64,000 nt of DNA from contig NZ_SLWR01000003.1 of assembly GCF_004345665.1 (NCBI RefSeq), forward strand, positions 372,001-436,000. Direction: 5' to 3'. The position numbers were made by a program, and so were the translations under genes. This DNA is from Kribbella antiqua. Its GTDB lineage: Bacteria > Actinomycetota > Actinomycetes > Propionibacteriales > Kribbellaceae. Below the pieces are notes generated by a model. It ran no database searches. It was not told where the DNA came from and was given only the letters and a program-made list of their open reading frames with translations. Each line of letters begins with the position of its first letter. Positions within the stretch are counted from its first letter, which is position 1. Below, piece by piece: positions 9,320 to 17,218 of this stretch.

Positions 9320-9384
9320 CTTCGCCCCTGGCGCCGACACAAATCGACGGCATCCCGCCCGGCGGTCGCCGGCGGCAATGAAAA

Positions 9385-9422
9385 CGCCGTTCCTGACCGG
9401 TGCTATCGGTACAGGAACGGCG
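9385..9422 (-). terminator. Rho-independent terminator after the microprotein genes
   Basis: An 11-bp perfect stem (CGCCGTTCCTG and CAGGAACGGCG) with extra ACCG/CGGT pairing in the loop is followed on the minus strand by TTTTCATT. It ends transcription of the microprotein pair just after the stop at 9433, and it argues that the LAL gene starts downstream at 9319. Confidence 0.7.
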
Positions 9423-9432
9423 GTTTCGGTGG

Positions 9433-9594
9433 TCATGCTGCGGTGGTGGGTCGGAGGGCCCGGCGAGCGTGCCGCGGTTCAGGCTTGGGGGCCCGCTCCG
9501 CCTGCTCCTGGCGCGGCTTGGCGCGGTACTCGCGCTTGATCCGCTCCTGCCGGTAGGCGGTCTCCGCCTTGATCGAGTCTGGTGTCATGAACAT
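9433..9594 (-). CDS. Microprotein, tandem paralogue C (53 residues)
   Basis: This short gene has a strong ribosome binding site, GGGGAGG, 8 bases before the ATG. It encodes a basic 53-residue peptide starting [11 protein letters not shown]. Residues 9-24 share the pattern [QK]AE-x2-YR-x-[DE]-R-[IL]-x-R-[DE]-[FY] with the two other small genes just upstream, so the three are tandem duplicates. The conserved part should form one amphipathic helix; the tail is rich in Arg, Pro and Ala. It starts 15 bases after the stop of copy B, so the two are one transcript, closed by the hairpin at 9385. No known family is recognised and no function is proposed. Confidence 0.7.
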   Translation of the reverse strand: MFMTPDSIKAETAYRQERIKREYRAKPRQEQAERAPKPEPRHARRALRPTTAA

Positions 9595-9609
9595 GGTGTC
9601 TGCCTCCCC

Positions 9610-9744
9610 TCAGGCTTTCCGGCCGAACAGGTGGACGAGGTGCCGGCGGGTTCCGGTGCTCCGGGTGGGCCGGCGGAAGTCACGGCTGAGGCGCTCCCTG
9701 CGGTAGTCGACCTCTGCCTTGACTGCCTCAGTGGTGGTGAACAT
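9610..9744 (-). CDS. Microprotein, tandem paralogue B (44 residues)
   Basis: The 44-residue basic peptide starts MFTTTEAVKAE and contains the shared core YRRERLSRDFRRP. Its ribosome binding site AGGAGG lies 8 bases upstream of ATG 9744, far better than for the longer in-frame ORF that begins at 9819. The 42-bp block at 9794-9835 upstream is shared with copy A, so promoter and gene were duplicated together. It is probably co-transcribed with copy C. The tail differs from the other two, ending in HLFGRKA. Confidence 0.7.
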   Translation of the reverse strand: MFTTTEAVKAEVDYRRERLSRDFRRPTRSTGTRRHLVHLFGRKA

Positions 9745-9793
9745 TTCGGTTTCCTCCTGGTTGGTGCCGGCTCCCTGCCGACATCCATCAATC

Positions 9794-9835
9794 TGCTCGT
9801 CTGAGGTAGCCCCGCACATCGGAAGTCCTCCCTAT
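9794..9835 (-). promoter_or_regulatory. Conserved 42-bp upstream block of microprotein B
   Basis: The block matches 10225-10266, upstream of microprotein A, at roughly 70 percent of positions with equal length. Both begin TGCTCG on the plus strand and end CTCCCTAT (ATAGGGAG on the coding strand). A shared promoter or regulator site is the simplest reading. Confidence 0.5.
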
Positions 9836-9966
9836 CCCTGCTCCCTAGGTGGCCTCAGCTGGTCCTAAGGGGGTCCGGTACGCCGCTAGGTAGTCGGCGC
9901 CCGGTGGTCCGGGAAGCCGGCGAGGTGGTCTGGGCAGCCGGCGCCGCGGTGGTCCGGAAAGACGGA

Positions 9967-10001
9967 GGCGCGGCCGGCTCGGAGGGTGAGCCGGCCGCGC
10001 C
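9967..10001 (-). terminator. GC-rich hairpin after microprotein A
   Basis: A perfect 14-bp stem (GGCGCGGCCGGCTC and its complement) with a 7-base loop lies 30 bases after the stop of copy A. No real T-tract follows, so termination without Rho is uncertain, but the stem is very stable and separates copy A from copy B. Confidence 0.55.
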
Positions 10002-10031
10002 GGGGGTGGGGGTCGGGTGGTGCTCTGGCAC

Positions 10032-10190
10032 TCACATCGCGGGACGAGCGCGGAGCTCAGGGGCGCAAGGCTCGGGAGCCTCCCGCTTGGGCTTGCGCTG
10101 GAACCACAGCGGGCGCTGGAAGTCGCGCTTGATGCGGTCCTGGCGGTACTTGATCTCAGCCTGGACGGAGGCGGTTGAGTAGATGAACAT
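10032..10190 (-). CDS. Microprotein, tandem paralogue A (52 residues)
   Basis: The 52-residue basic peptide starts MFIYSTASVQAE and carries the shared core YRQDRIKRDFQRP, then a Lys/Arg/Pro-rich tail. I take ATG 10190, where the other copies also start with Met-Phe and where GGAGGAG lies just upstream (spacing short, about 4 bases). The longer in-frame ORF from 10256 runs through the block shared with copy B and is unlikely. It forms its own transcript between its upstream block and the GC-rich hairpin. Function unknown. Confidence 0.68.
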   Translation of the reverse strand: MFIYSTASVQAEIKYRQDRIKRDFQRPLWFQRKPKREAPEPCAPELRARPAM

Positions 10191-10224
10191 GATCTCCTCC
10201 GGGAGCTTGTCGATGAGATGACAG

Positions 10225-10266
10225 TGCTCGCCTGAGGAGCCCGCCCACATCAGCACAACTCCCTAT
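10225..10266 (-). promoter_or_regulatory. Conserved 42-bp upstream block of microprotein A
   Basis: This is the partner of the block at 9794-9835: same length, same ends and shared GAGG and CACATC cores. It begins 34 bases before the start of copy A, where a promoter would be expected. Confidence 0.5.
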
Positions 10267-10317
10267 GCCGCCACCCCCACCCCCTTACCCCGTCACCCCG
10301 GGTGGGCAGACGGTTGC

Positions 10318-11031
10318 CTAGGGCATCGAGCCGTACGTGAGGCTGAGTTCGAAGTGGTCGGGGTCCAGGAGGTCTTCGGCCTGCTCGGCGAAGCGGTCGT
10401 CCGCGGTCCAGCTGGTCCGCCGGGTGTGCAGGAACCAAGTGCCTTCCGGACGCCTCAGCAGCTCGGCCTCGCCCGCATCCAGCGGACGGCCGCGGAGGTG
10501 TTGCTCGCAGTGATGGACGTGCAACCCGGCGCTGTGCAGAGTCCTTGTGATCGAGCCGTTCTCGAGTCCGCGCTCGGGCAGGTCGCGGAGCGAATCCAGG
10601 GCGGGGATCCGGCTGCGTTCGAGGGAGATCGCCGCGCCGTCCGCGAGCTGCCGCACCCGTTCGATGACGATCACGTCCGGCGATTCGAGCCCAAGCCGAT
10701 CGGCGAGTGCGGAGTCCTGCTCCAGCGCGATCTTCAGCGTCCGCATCCGCGTCTCGACACCCTGCTCGGCCAGTGCGTGGGTCCAGCCGAGCCGGCTGTC
10801 GAGCGGCCGGCCGTCGTACAGGACGAACGATCCCTTGCCGGTGCGGGTGGTGATCAGACCGTCCTCGGACAGTACGGCGAGTGCGGAGCGGACCGTGTTG
10901 CGGCTGACCGCGAAGCGCTTGGCCAGTTCGACCTCACCCGGCAGTTGCGCGCCGCGCCGTACGAGGCCGGAACGGATTTCCCGGGCCAGGACCGCCGCGA
11001 TGCGTTCGTGCTTCAGTGAGATCTCGGGCAT
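10318..11031 (-). CDS. GntR family transcriptional regulator, HutC/UTRA subfamily
   Basis: The 237-residue protein has an N-terminal GntR winged helix (LPGEVELAKRFAVSRNTVRSA near residues 30-50, then GLITTRTGKGSFV) and a C-terminal UTRA ligand domain (from about residue 75). It is the last gene of a three-gene minus-strand operon, 7 bases after the isochorismatase-family gene and downstream of the NCS1 permease. It therefore probably autoregulates that operon in response to the imported compound. The start at 11031 is the only reasonable one. Confidence 0.88.
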   Translation of the reverse strand: MPEISLKHERIAAVLAREIRSGLVRRGAQLPGEVELAKRFAVSRNTVRSALAVLSEDGLITTRTGKGSFVLYDGRPLDSRLGWTHALAEQGVETRMRTLKIALEQDSALADRLGLESPDVIVIERVRQLADGAAISLERSRIPALDSLRDLPERGLENGSITRTLHSAGLHVHHCEQHLRGRPLDAGEAELLRRPEGTWFLHTRRTSWTADDRFAEQAEDLLDPDHFELSLTYGSMP

Positions 11032-11038
11032 CGGCGGC

Positions 11039-11578
11039 TCACTGGTTCAGCTCGCGGATCTGGTCGACCGTGACGACCTCCAGCATCGGCGAGTACAGCC
11101 GCATGATGTCGATCGCCTTCCGGTGACTGGCCTCGTCCGAGCCGGTGCATGCGTCCTCGACCACCTGAACGTAGATCCCGGCATCGACCGCGGCCAACGC
11201 GGTGGAGATCACGCAGCAATCCGTGGTCACGCCGGCCAGCACCAGGTGTCCGCCGATCCCGACCTTGCCGGCCAGCTCGGAACCCCAAGCGCCGAAGGTC
11301 GTCTTGTCCAGCGTTGGAGCGCCCTTGAACTCGTCGACGAGCTGGTAGTCGTCCGCGTCCGGTGGCTGCAGCGCGAACGGATACTGCTCGTAGTAGGTCT
11401 TCCACGCGCCGACCGGCTCGGCCGGCGCCACGAACCTTGTGAACACGACCTGCGGCGAGAGGATCTCGATCAATTCCTTGGTCGGTTTGATCACCCGCTG
11501 GAAGTCCGGCGCCGCCCAGCCCGAGCCCGGGTTGGCGAAGATCCGCTGCAAGTCGATCAACGCGAGTACGGGTGCCAT
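11039..11578 (-). CDS. Isochorismatase-family cysteine hydrolase
   Basis: The 179-residue product is a cysteine hydrolase of the isochorismatase/nicotinamidase superfamily. The catalytic triad is visible as Asp9 (ALIDLQ), Lys92 (LDKTTFGAW) and Cys122 (GVTTDCCVISTA). The family hydrolyses amides or ureido compounds such as nicotinamide, N-carbamoylsarcosine and ureidoacrylate. Location between an NCS1 nucleobase/hydantoin-type permease and a GntR regulator suggests a catabolic amidohydrolase for the imported N-heterocycle or its product. ATG 11578 overlaps the permease stop (TGATG) and has an AGGAGG site. The larger upstream ORF in this frame is a shadow of the permease. Confidence 0.88.
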   Translation of the reverse strand: MAPVLALIDLQRIFANPGSGWAAPDFQRVIKPTKELIEILSPQVVFTRFVAPAEPVGAWKTYYEQYPFALQPPDADDYQLVDEFKGAPTLDKTTFGAWGSELAGKVGIGGHLVLAGVTTDCCVISTALAAVDAGIYVQVVEDACTGSDEASHRKAIDIMRLYSPMLEVVTVDQIRELNQ

Positions 11579-13035
11579 CACACCTCCTGCTTCCGTACTG
11601 CGGACGCGCCACCAGCCAGCTGTACGACGAACCCGGCCACCAGCGCGACGAGAATGCCGAGGTTCGCGTAGGCCCAGGCGCCGTCCTTGCCGCCGAGGCC
11701 GAGCGGCCCCAGCAAGTAGCCCTGCCAGGTCAGCCAGGACGCGAGGGTGTTCGTGACCAGGCCCCAACCGATGCCGGTGGCAACGAGCATCGTGAGTACC
11801 GGCAGCCAGCGCACATCGCCGTACCGGCCGCGCGGGTCGTAGAGATCGGCCTCGGCGTAGTTGCGCCGCCGGGTCGCGATGTCGGCCAGCATGATGCCGC
11901 ACCAGGCCGCGATCGGGACGCCGAGCGTGATCAGGAAGCCCTGGAACTGCGTGAGGAACTCGCCGCCGTAGAAGACCACGTAGATGGTGCCCGCGATCAT
12001 CACGACGCCATCGATGAACGCGGCAACGAACCGTTTGACCGGCAGGCCGAGCGACAGCAGGGCAAGGCCGGACGAGTAGATGTCGAGTACGGCGCCGCCG
12101 ACCAGTCCGAGCACGGCGACGATCACGAACGGCACCAGGAACCAGGTCGGCAACGCCGCCGCCAGCGCGCCGATCGGGTCACCGCCGATGGCCTTGCTGA
12201 GATCCTCCGACGAGCCGGCCAACAGCAGGCCGAAGAAGAGCAGTACGACGGGTGCGAGGGACGCGCCGAACGTCGTCCAGCCAACGACACCGGAGCTGGA
12301 CGACTGGCGTGGGAGGTAGCGCGAGTAGTCCGCCGCGACGTTGACCCAGCCGAGGCCGAAGCCCGTCATCAGGAACACGAGCGTGCCGATCACCTGCTGG
12401 GTCGAGCCGCCCGGCAGCGCCGACACCGTGCTCCAGTGGATTCGGTCGGCCACCAGGACGATGTAGACGACGGTCAGCACACCGGTGACGACCGTGATGA
12501 TCGCCTGGGCCCGCATGATCAGGTCGAACCCGAGGACGCCGCAGGCAACGATCAGTACGCCGACCACGACCAGCGCGACCACCTTCGTCACATCGCCGCC
12601 ACCCCAGCCGAGCCGATCGAACACCGCCGCGGTCGCCAGCGTCGCCAGGATCGTCAGCACCGTCTCCCAGCCGACGGTCAGCACCCACGACACCAGCGAC
12701 GGCAGTTTGTTGCCCCGGACACCGAACGCTGCCCGGCTCAGCACCATCGTCGGCGCCGAACCGCGCTTGCCGGCCAGCGCGACCAGACCGCAGAGCAGGA
12801 ACGAGAACACGACACCGATCAGCCCGGCGATCAACGCCTGCCAGAACGAGATGCCGAAGCCGAGCGCGAACGCGCCGTAGCTCAGGCCGAGGACCGAGAC
12901 GTTCGCCCCGAACCACGGCCAGAACAACTGGCTGGGCCGGCCCTTCCGCTCCGCGTCCGCGATCACGTTCAGCCCGTTGCTCTCCACCGCGAGCGCCCGG
13001 GACTCCGGCCCCCATACCTCAAGCTGATCGGCCAT
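11578..13035 (-). CDS. NCS1 family nucleobase:cation symporter
   Basis: This 485-residue membrane protein has about 12 helices and the NCS1 (cytosine/purine/uracil/thiamine/allantoin permease) hallmarks: an N-terminal LFWPWFGANVSVLGLSYG and a central DYSRYLPR loop. NCS1 proteins import nucleobases, allantoin, hydantoins or related N-heterocycles with a cation. ATG 13035 (MADQLEVWGPES) has GGAG 7 bases upstream and fits the family length. It heads the operon with the isochorismatase-family enzyme and GntR regulator. The substrate cannot be named from sequence. Confidence 0.88.
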   Translation of the reverse strand: MADQLEVWGPESRALAVESNGLNVIADAERKGRPSQLFWPWFGANVSVLGLSYGAFALGFGISFWQALIAGLIGVVFSFLLCGLVALAGKRGSAPTMVLSRAAFGVRGNKLPSLVSWVLTVGWETVLTILATLATAAVFDRLGWGGGDVTKVVALVVVGVLIVACGVLGFDLIMRAQAIITVVTGVLTVVYIVLVADRIHWSTVSALPGGSTQQVIGTLVFLMTGFGLGWVNVAADYSRYLPRQSSSSGVVGWTTFGASLAPVVLLFFGLLLAGSSEDLSKAIGGDPIGALAAALPTWFLVPFVIVAVLGLVGGAVLDIYSSGLALLSLGLPVKRFVAAFIDGVVMIAGTIYVVFYGGEFLTQFQGFLITLGVPIAAWCGIMLADIATRRRNYAEADLYDPRGRYGDVRWLPVLTMLVATGIGWGLVTNTLASWLTWQGYLLGPLGLGGKDGAWAYANLGILVALVAGFVVQLAGGASAVRKQEV

Positions 13036-13120
13036 GCCGTCTCCAACCCGAATGAACCTGTCCAGTCCTGTCCACTCACGACGGTATGCCGAGGCCCATG
13101 AGTGGTCAAGAATGGGCGCC

Positions 13121-13966
13121 ATGCTTTCGAGTGCCGTGGATGGGTTCAGGCTGGTGTACGACAGGACCGGTGAAGGTCCTGCGGTGGTGCTCCTGCACGG
13201 GTGGCCGGGCGACCGGACCGACTACCGGCGGCTCGCACCACTGCTGGCCGAGCGCGGGTTCGAGGTGGTGGTGCCCGACCTGCGTGGCTTCGGTGGATCG
13301 CACCGGCAGTCGGCGGACCCCGCGCAGTACGGCGTCGACGCTCAGAGCCGGAGCGTGCTGGGACTGATCGAGGAGCTCGGGCTGGAGCGTCCGGTACTCG
13401 CGGGCTACGACATCGGCAGCCGGATCGCGCAGGGGATTGCGCGAACCCGGCCGGACCTGATCGACGGTCTGGTGATCGCGCCGCCGCTGCCGGGGATCGG
13501 GAAGCGGGTGTTCTCCGAGCATGCGCAGGCGGAGTTCTGGTACCAGGCGTTCCATCGGCTGCCGGTGATCGAGGAACTGATCGACGGGAAACCCGACGCG
13601 GTCCGCTCCTACCTGCGACACTTCTGGACGCACTGGTCCGGGCCGGGCTTCGAGCCGGAGCTGGATCACCTCGTCGAGGTCTACTCGGCGCCGGGCGCGT
13701 TCACCGCGTCGATCAACTGGTACCGGGCGGGTGCCGGTGCGGTCGCGGTGTCGGCGGCCGAGTCCGCGCCGGCGTCGTACGACCGGATCGCCGTACCGAC
13801 GGTGGTGCTGTGGCCCGAGTTCGATCCGCTGTTCCCGCGGGCGTGGTCGGATCGGCTCGACGACTTCTTCAGCGACGTACGGCTTCGGCTGGTTGACGGG
13901 GTGGGGCATTACGCGCCGCTCGAGTACCCGGAAATCCTCGCCGAGGAGATTGTCGGACTAGGCTAA
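13121..13966 (+). CDS. Alpha/beta hydrolase, epoxide hydrolase / dehalogenase type
   Basis: The 281-residue protein has an oxyanion-hole motif HGWPGD at 26-31, a nucleophile elbow AGYDIGS with Asp97 in place of serine, and a C-terminal catalytic His263 in [12 protein letters not shown]. An Asp nucleophile marks the epoxide hydrolase, haloalkane dehalogenase and haloacetate dehalogenase branch. ATG 13121 is chosen on fold grounds; it has no strong ribosome binding site, and ATG 13112 is possible. It is divergent from the permease operon, and its stop is 5 bases before nuoB, so nuoB-nuoC may be transcribed from its promoter. Confidence 0.85.
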   Translation: MLSSAVDGFRLVYDRTGEGPAVVLLHGWPGDRTDYRRLAPLLAERGFEVVVPDLRGFGGSHRQSADPAQYGVDAQSRSVLGLIEELGLERPVLAGYDIGSRIAQGIARTRPDLIDGLVIAPPLPGIGKRVFSEHAQAEFWYQAFHRLPVIEELIDGKPDAVRSYLRHFWTHWSGPGFEPELDHLVEVYSAPGAFTASINWYRAGAGAVAVSAAESAPASYDRIAVPTVVLWPEFDPLFPRAWSDRLDDFFSDVRLRLVDGVGHYAPLEYPEILAEEIVGLG

Positions 13967-13971
13967 CGAGC

Positions 13972-14526
13972 ATGACCGAGCTGGGGATGCCGAGTGTGCG
14001 GCCGGATGTGGGTGCGCTGGCCAAGCTCGCGCCCGAGCCGGTCCGGTACCTGCTGAACTGGGGCCGCAAGTACTCGCTCTGGGTGTTCAACTTCGGCCTG
14101 GCCTGCTGCGCGATCGAGTTCATCGCCGCGTCGATGGGCCGGCACGACTTCATCCGGCTCGGTGTCATCCCGTTCGCGCCCGGGCCGCGGCAGGCCGACC
14201 TGATGGTCGTGTCCGGCACCGTGACGGACAAGATGGCGCCGGCGATCAAGCGGCTCTACGACCAGATGCCGGAGCCGAAGTACGTCATCTCGTTCGGCTC
14301 CTGCTCGAACTCGGGCGGCCCGTACTGGGACTCGTACTGCGTGACGAAAGGCGTCGACCAGATCATCCCGGTCGACGTCTACGTGCCCGGCTGCCCGCCG
14401 CGGCCGGAGGCGTTGCTGCAGGGCATCCTCAAGCTGCAGGAGAAGATCGCCGGCGAGAACATGACGAGCCGGTACGACGAACCGTCCGCGGCCGCACTCA
14501 CCCGCGGCCTGGTGACGCCGCAGTGA
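13972..14526 (+). CDS. nuoB: NADH-quinone oxidoreductase subunit B homologue (NuoB)
   Basis: The 184-residue subunit holds the N2 4Fe-4S cluster, the last iron-sulphur centre before quinone in complex I. All four ligands are present: the tandem pair Cys45-Cys46 ([10 protein letters not shown]), Cys111 ([10 protein letters not shown]) and Cys141 (VPGCPPRPE). The protein is therefore likely to be redox-active. It overlaps nuoC by 4 bases (GTGA). In a normal complex it sits against NuoD, but no nuoD is found in the window. Confidence 0.95.
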   Translation: MTELGMPSVRPDVGALAKLAPEPVRYLLNWGRKYSLWVFNFGLACCAIEFIAASMGRHDFIRLGVIPFAPGPRQADLMVVSGTVTDKMAPAIKRLYDQMPEPKYVISFGSCSNSGGPYWDSYCVTKGVDQIIPVDVYVPGCPPRPEALLQGILKLQEKIAGENMTSRYDEPSAAALTRGLVTPQ

Positions 14527-15320
14527 TCAACGACGCGCTCGCGGCGCTGACCGGCGCCGGGATCGCCGCGACGCAGGTGGACAGCTTCGGTCCGGCGGCG
14601 GTCGACGTACCGGCGTCGGCTTGGCTGGCGACGCACGAGCTGCTGCGGGACGCGGTCGGGCTGACGTTCTTCGACTTCCTGACCGCGAGCGACGAGCTCA
14701 CCGACGGGTTCCGGGTGGTGTCGCATCTCGCCGACTTCTGGGGCGGTTCGCACGTCGAGCACCTGCTCGTCCGCACGCTGGTGCCGCGCGACAAGCCGGA
14801 GCTGCCGTCGTTGTCGGACCTGTACGCCGGTGCGAACTGGCACGAGCGCGAGACGTTCGAGATGTTCGGCATCACCTTCTCCGGCCATCCGAACCTGATC
14901 CCGCTCCTGCTCCCTGACGGCTTCGAAGGCAACCCCCTCCGCAAAGAATTCGTCCTCGCCTCCCGAGTCGCCAAACCCTGGCCCGGCGCCAAAGAACCCG
15001 GCGAGTCGGACCACGCTCCCGCCGGCGCCCCCAGCCGCCGCCGCACCCTCCCACCCGGCGTCCCCGACCCCGACTCCTGGGGCCCTCGCCCACCCGGCTC
15101 GCCCGACCCGGACCCCCTCGCCCCCGCCCAGGCGGCGTCAACCCCTGCACGACCCCGCCGAGCCGGCGGCGCAGAACGCCGTACCCGCAAACAAACCGAA
15201 CCGGCACCCGCACCTACCGACCCCGCAGCCGAAGCCGCGCCACCGCCCGAGCCAAAACCACCCACCGAGCCCGCGCCACCCGCCGAGCCGCAGCCTCCGG
15301 CCGAGCCGCCTCAGGAGTGA
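14523..15320 (+). CDS. nuoC: NADH-quinone oxidoreductase subunit C homologue (NuoC) with a proline-rich tail
   Basis: Residues 1 to about 155 are a NuoC (30-kDa) domain, with the signature [20 protein letters not shown] and [12 protein letters not shown]. In complex I it forms the connecting arm with NuoB, NuoD and NuoI. The last 110 residues are low-complexity, rich in Pro, Ala, Glu and Arg (a [12 protein letters not shown] element, then many Pro-Ala-Glu repeats), and should be disordered. The GTG start overlaps the nuoB stop. The 3' end overlaps the convergent NmrA-type gene by 10 bases. nuoD, which normally follows, is missing. Confidence 0.92.
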   Translation: MINDALAALTGAGIAATQVDSFGPAAVDVPASAWLATHELLRDAVGLTFFDFLTASDELTDGFRVVSHLADFWGGSHVEHLLVRTLVPRDKPELPSLSDLYAGANWHERETFEMFGITFSGHPNLIPLLLPDGFEGNPLRKEFVLASRVAKPWPGAKEPGESDHAPAGAPSRRRTLPPGVPDPDSWGPRPPGSPDPDPLAPAQAASTPARPRRAGGAERRTRKQTEPAPAPTDPAAEAAPPPEPKPPTEPAPPAEPQPPAEPPQE

Positions 15321-16144
15321 GTTGGGTGGAACTCGTCGGCGTGTTCTTTGGCCCAGGCGGCGAAGGTGAGAGCCGGGCGGCCGGTGAGGGTGGGGACTGT
15401 GGTGGTGACGGGTTCGGGGTTGTTGACGAGGGAGGCCCAGTAGGCGACGGAGGAGTCGGCGAGGGTTGGGTCTGCGCCTAGGTCGAGCATTGACTGGCGG
15501 GCTGCGGCGGCGTCCAGTTCCTCGATTCGGATCTGCTTGCTGACTGCTTGGGCGATGGTGCGGACCTGGTCGGCTTGGGTGAGGGACTCGGGGCCGGTGA
15601 GGTCGTAGGTCTGGCCGATGTGTTTGTCGTCCAGCAAGGTGAGTACGGCGACGGCGGCGATGTCGCGTTCGTGGATGAGGGATCGGCTCGCCTGCGGGAA
15701 CGGCAGCCGTACGACGTCTCCGGCGCGGAACTCGGCGGCCCACGCCTGGGCGTTCACCGCGAAGCCGCCGGGCCTCAGGAACGTCCAGTCCTTCCCGGCC
15801 TCGGCCAGCAACTGCTCGACCTCGCCCCAGACCCCGCCGGCCGACGCGGTCAGCGCCGACAAATAGACCACCCGCCGCGGCAACTCACCGACAATGGCCG
15901 CCGCCCCTGACGAGCTGAACGACGGCCACAGCAGGAAGGCGGCATCCGCATCGGCTGCTGCTCGGCGTACGGCGTTCGGGTCGTAGATGTCGCCCTCGAT
16001 CAACTCGACGTCAGCGGGCAGGTCGGCGGCGGACGGCGTACGGACCAAGGCGCGGACTGTGGCGCCCGCGGCTCGCAGGCCCGCGACGACGTGCCGGCCG
16101 ACGCGGCCGGTGGCTCCGGTGACAAGGACAGTGGTGTTCTCCAT
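15311..16144 (-). CDS. NmrA-type NAD(P)-binding oxidoreductase
   Basis: The 277-residue protein is an atypical short-chain dehydrogenase with the Rossmann motif GATGRVG at residues 10-16, followed by ALVRTPSAADLP, which is typical of NmrA/azoreductase-like NAD(P)H-binding proteins. Such proteins act as quinone reductases or redox sensors. ATG 16144 (MENTTVLV) is preferred over the in-frame start at 16153. The gene lies on the opposite strand between nuoC and nuoH, exactly where nuoD would be expected. A link to quinone metabolism is possible, but nothing in the sequence shows it. Confidence 0.85.
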   Translation of the reverse strand: MENTTVLVTGATGRVGRHVVAGLRAAGATVRALVRTPSAADLPADVELIEGDIYDPNAVRRAAADADAAFLLWPSFSSSGAAAIVGELPRRVVYLSALTASAGGVWGEVEQLLAEAGKDWTFLRPGGFAVNAQAWAAEFRAGDVVRLPFPQASRSLIHERDIAAVAVLTLLDDKHIGQTYDLTGPESLTQADQVRTIAQAVSKQIRIEELDAAAARQSMLDLGADPTLADSSVAYWASLVNNPEPVTTTVPTLTGRPALTFAAWAKEHADEFHPTHS

Positions 16145-16206
16145 GCGACCCACCGTCCGCCCTCAACGTTGGTTGAGGTCAAGCCGGAGTCGGTAGGGTG
16201 ACGATC

Positions 16207-17154
16207 ATGCTGGAGTTCGTGGTGCGGGTGGTGGGCGTCGTGGTCGCCTTCCTGGTGGCGCCCTTGCTGGTCGGTCAAGCCGAGCACAAGGTGATGGCGC
16301 ACATGCAGTCACGGCTCGGCCCGATGTACGCCGGTGCGTTCCACGGCTGGGCGCAGTTGGTCGCCGACGGGGTCAAGTTCGTGCAGAAGGAGAGCGTGGT
16401 CCCGGCGGCCGCGGATCGGCGGGTGTTCGAGTGGGCGCCGATCGTCGCGATCCTGCCGTACCTGGCCGCGATGGCCGCGATCCCGCTGGCGCCCGGCATC
16501 GTCGGCGCGGACCTCGACTCCGGCCTGTTCTTCGTACTCGCGGTGATGAGCGTCGGCGTGCTCGGTTCGCTGATGGCGGGCTGGGGGAGCGGCAACAAGT
16601 ACAGCCTGCTCGGCGGGCTCCGGGTCGCGGCGCAGCTGATGAGCTACGAGCTGCCGTTCGTGCTTTCCGCCGCGAGCGTCGCGGTCGCGGCGGGCTCGCT
16701 GAGCCTGAGCGGAATCGCCGAAGCCTGGAACCCCTGGTGGCTGCTCTGGCAGCTGCCCGGCCTGAGCGTGTTCTTCATCGCCGGGCTGGCCGAGCTCCAG
16801 CGGCCGCCGTTCGACATGCCGGTCGCGGACTCCGAGGTCATCTTCGGCCCGTACACCGAGTACACCGGCCTCCGGTTCGCGATGTTCCTGCTCGCCGAGT
16901 ACGCCGGAATCGTCGTACTCGCGGGACTGACGACGGTGCTGTTCCTCGGCGGCTGGAGCGGTCCGGGGCCGGACTCGATCGGCTGGATCTGGTCGATCCT
17001 GAAGGTAGCGCTGGTGTCGGTCGTGGTGATCTGGGTGCGGGTCTCGTTCCCGCGCATGCGCGCCGACCAGCTGCAAAAGCTCGCCTGGCAAGGCCTGGTC
17101 CCGGTCGCACTCCTCCAACTAGCCCTCACCGGCATCGGGGTCACGATCTTCTAG
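16207..17154 (+). CDS. nuoH: NADH-quinone oxidoreductase subunit H homologue (NuoH)
   Basis: The 315-residue protein has eight membrane helices and the NuoH signatures RLGPMYAGAFHGWAQLVADGVKF, GWGSGNKYSLLGGLR and PPFDMPVADSEVIFGPYTEYTG. NuoH forms the quinone chamber and the link between the redox arm and the pump. ATG 16207 has AGGGTGA upstream; GTG 16198 is in frame and possible. The gene stands alone between two minus-strand genes, with a cruciform repeat 65 bases after its stop. Confidence 0.95.
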   Translation: MLEFVVRVVGVVVAFLVAPLLVGQAEHKVMAHMQSRLGPMYAGAFHGWAQLVADGVKFVQKESVVPAAADRRVFEWAPIVAILPYLAAMAAIPLAPGIVGADLDSGLFFVLAVMSVGVLGSLMAGWGSGNKYSLLGGLRVAAQLMSYELPFVLSAASVAVAAGSLSLSGIAEAWNPWWLLWQLPGLSVFFIAGLAELQRPPFDMPVADSEVIFGPYTEYTGLRFAMFLLAEYAGIVVLAGLTTVLFLGGWSGPGPDSIGWIWSILKVALVSVVVIWVRVSFPRMRADQLQKLAWQGLVPVALLQLALTGIGVTIF

Positions 17155-17218
17155 CCGGTTCAGGACACGCCCGGCAGCACTTGTGCCTGGCAGTGTGCTC
17201 GCCCACTGCCCTCCCGCG

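Noticed and set aside
7019-9556. 845-codon open frame antisense to the LAL regulator
   Set aside because: The opposite frame carries a complete, recognisable ATPase and LuxR domain; the antisense product is low-complexity.
9967-10001. Transposon end or attachment site
   Set aside because: The stem is a simple short-loop hairpin next to a stop codon, with no flanking repeats or integrase gene.
9904-10182. 92-codon plus-strand frame in the microprotein region
   Set aside because: It runs antisense to microprotein A and through the GC-rich hairpin, with Gly/Ala/Val-rich composition and no ribosome binding site.
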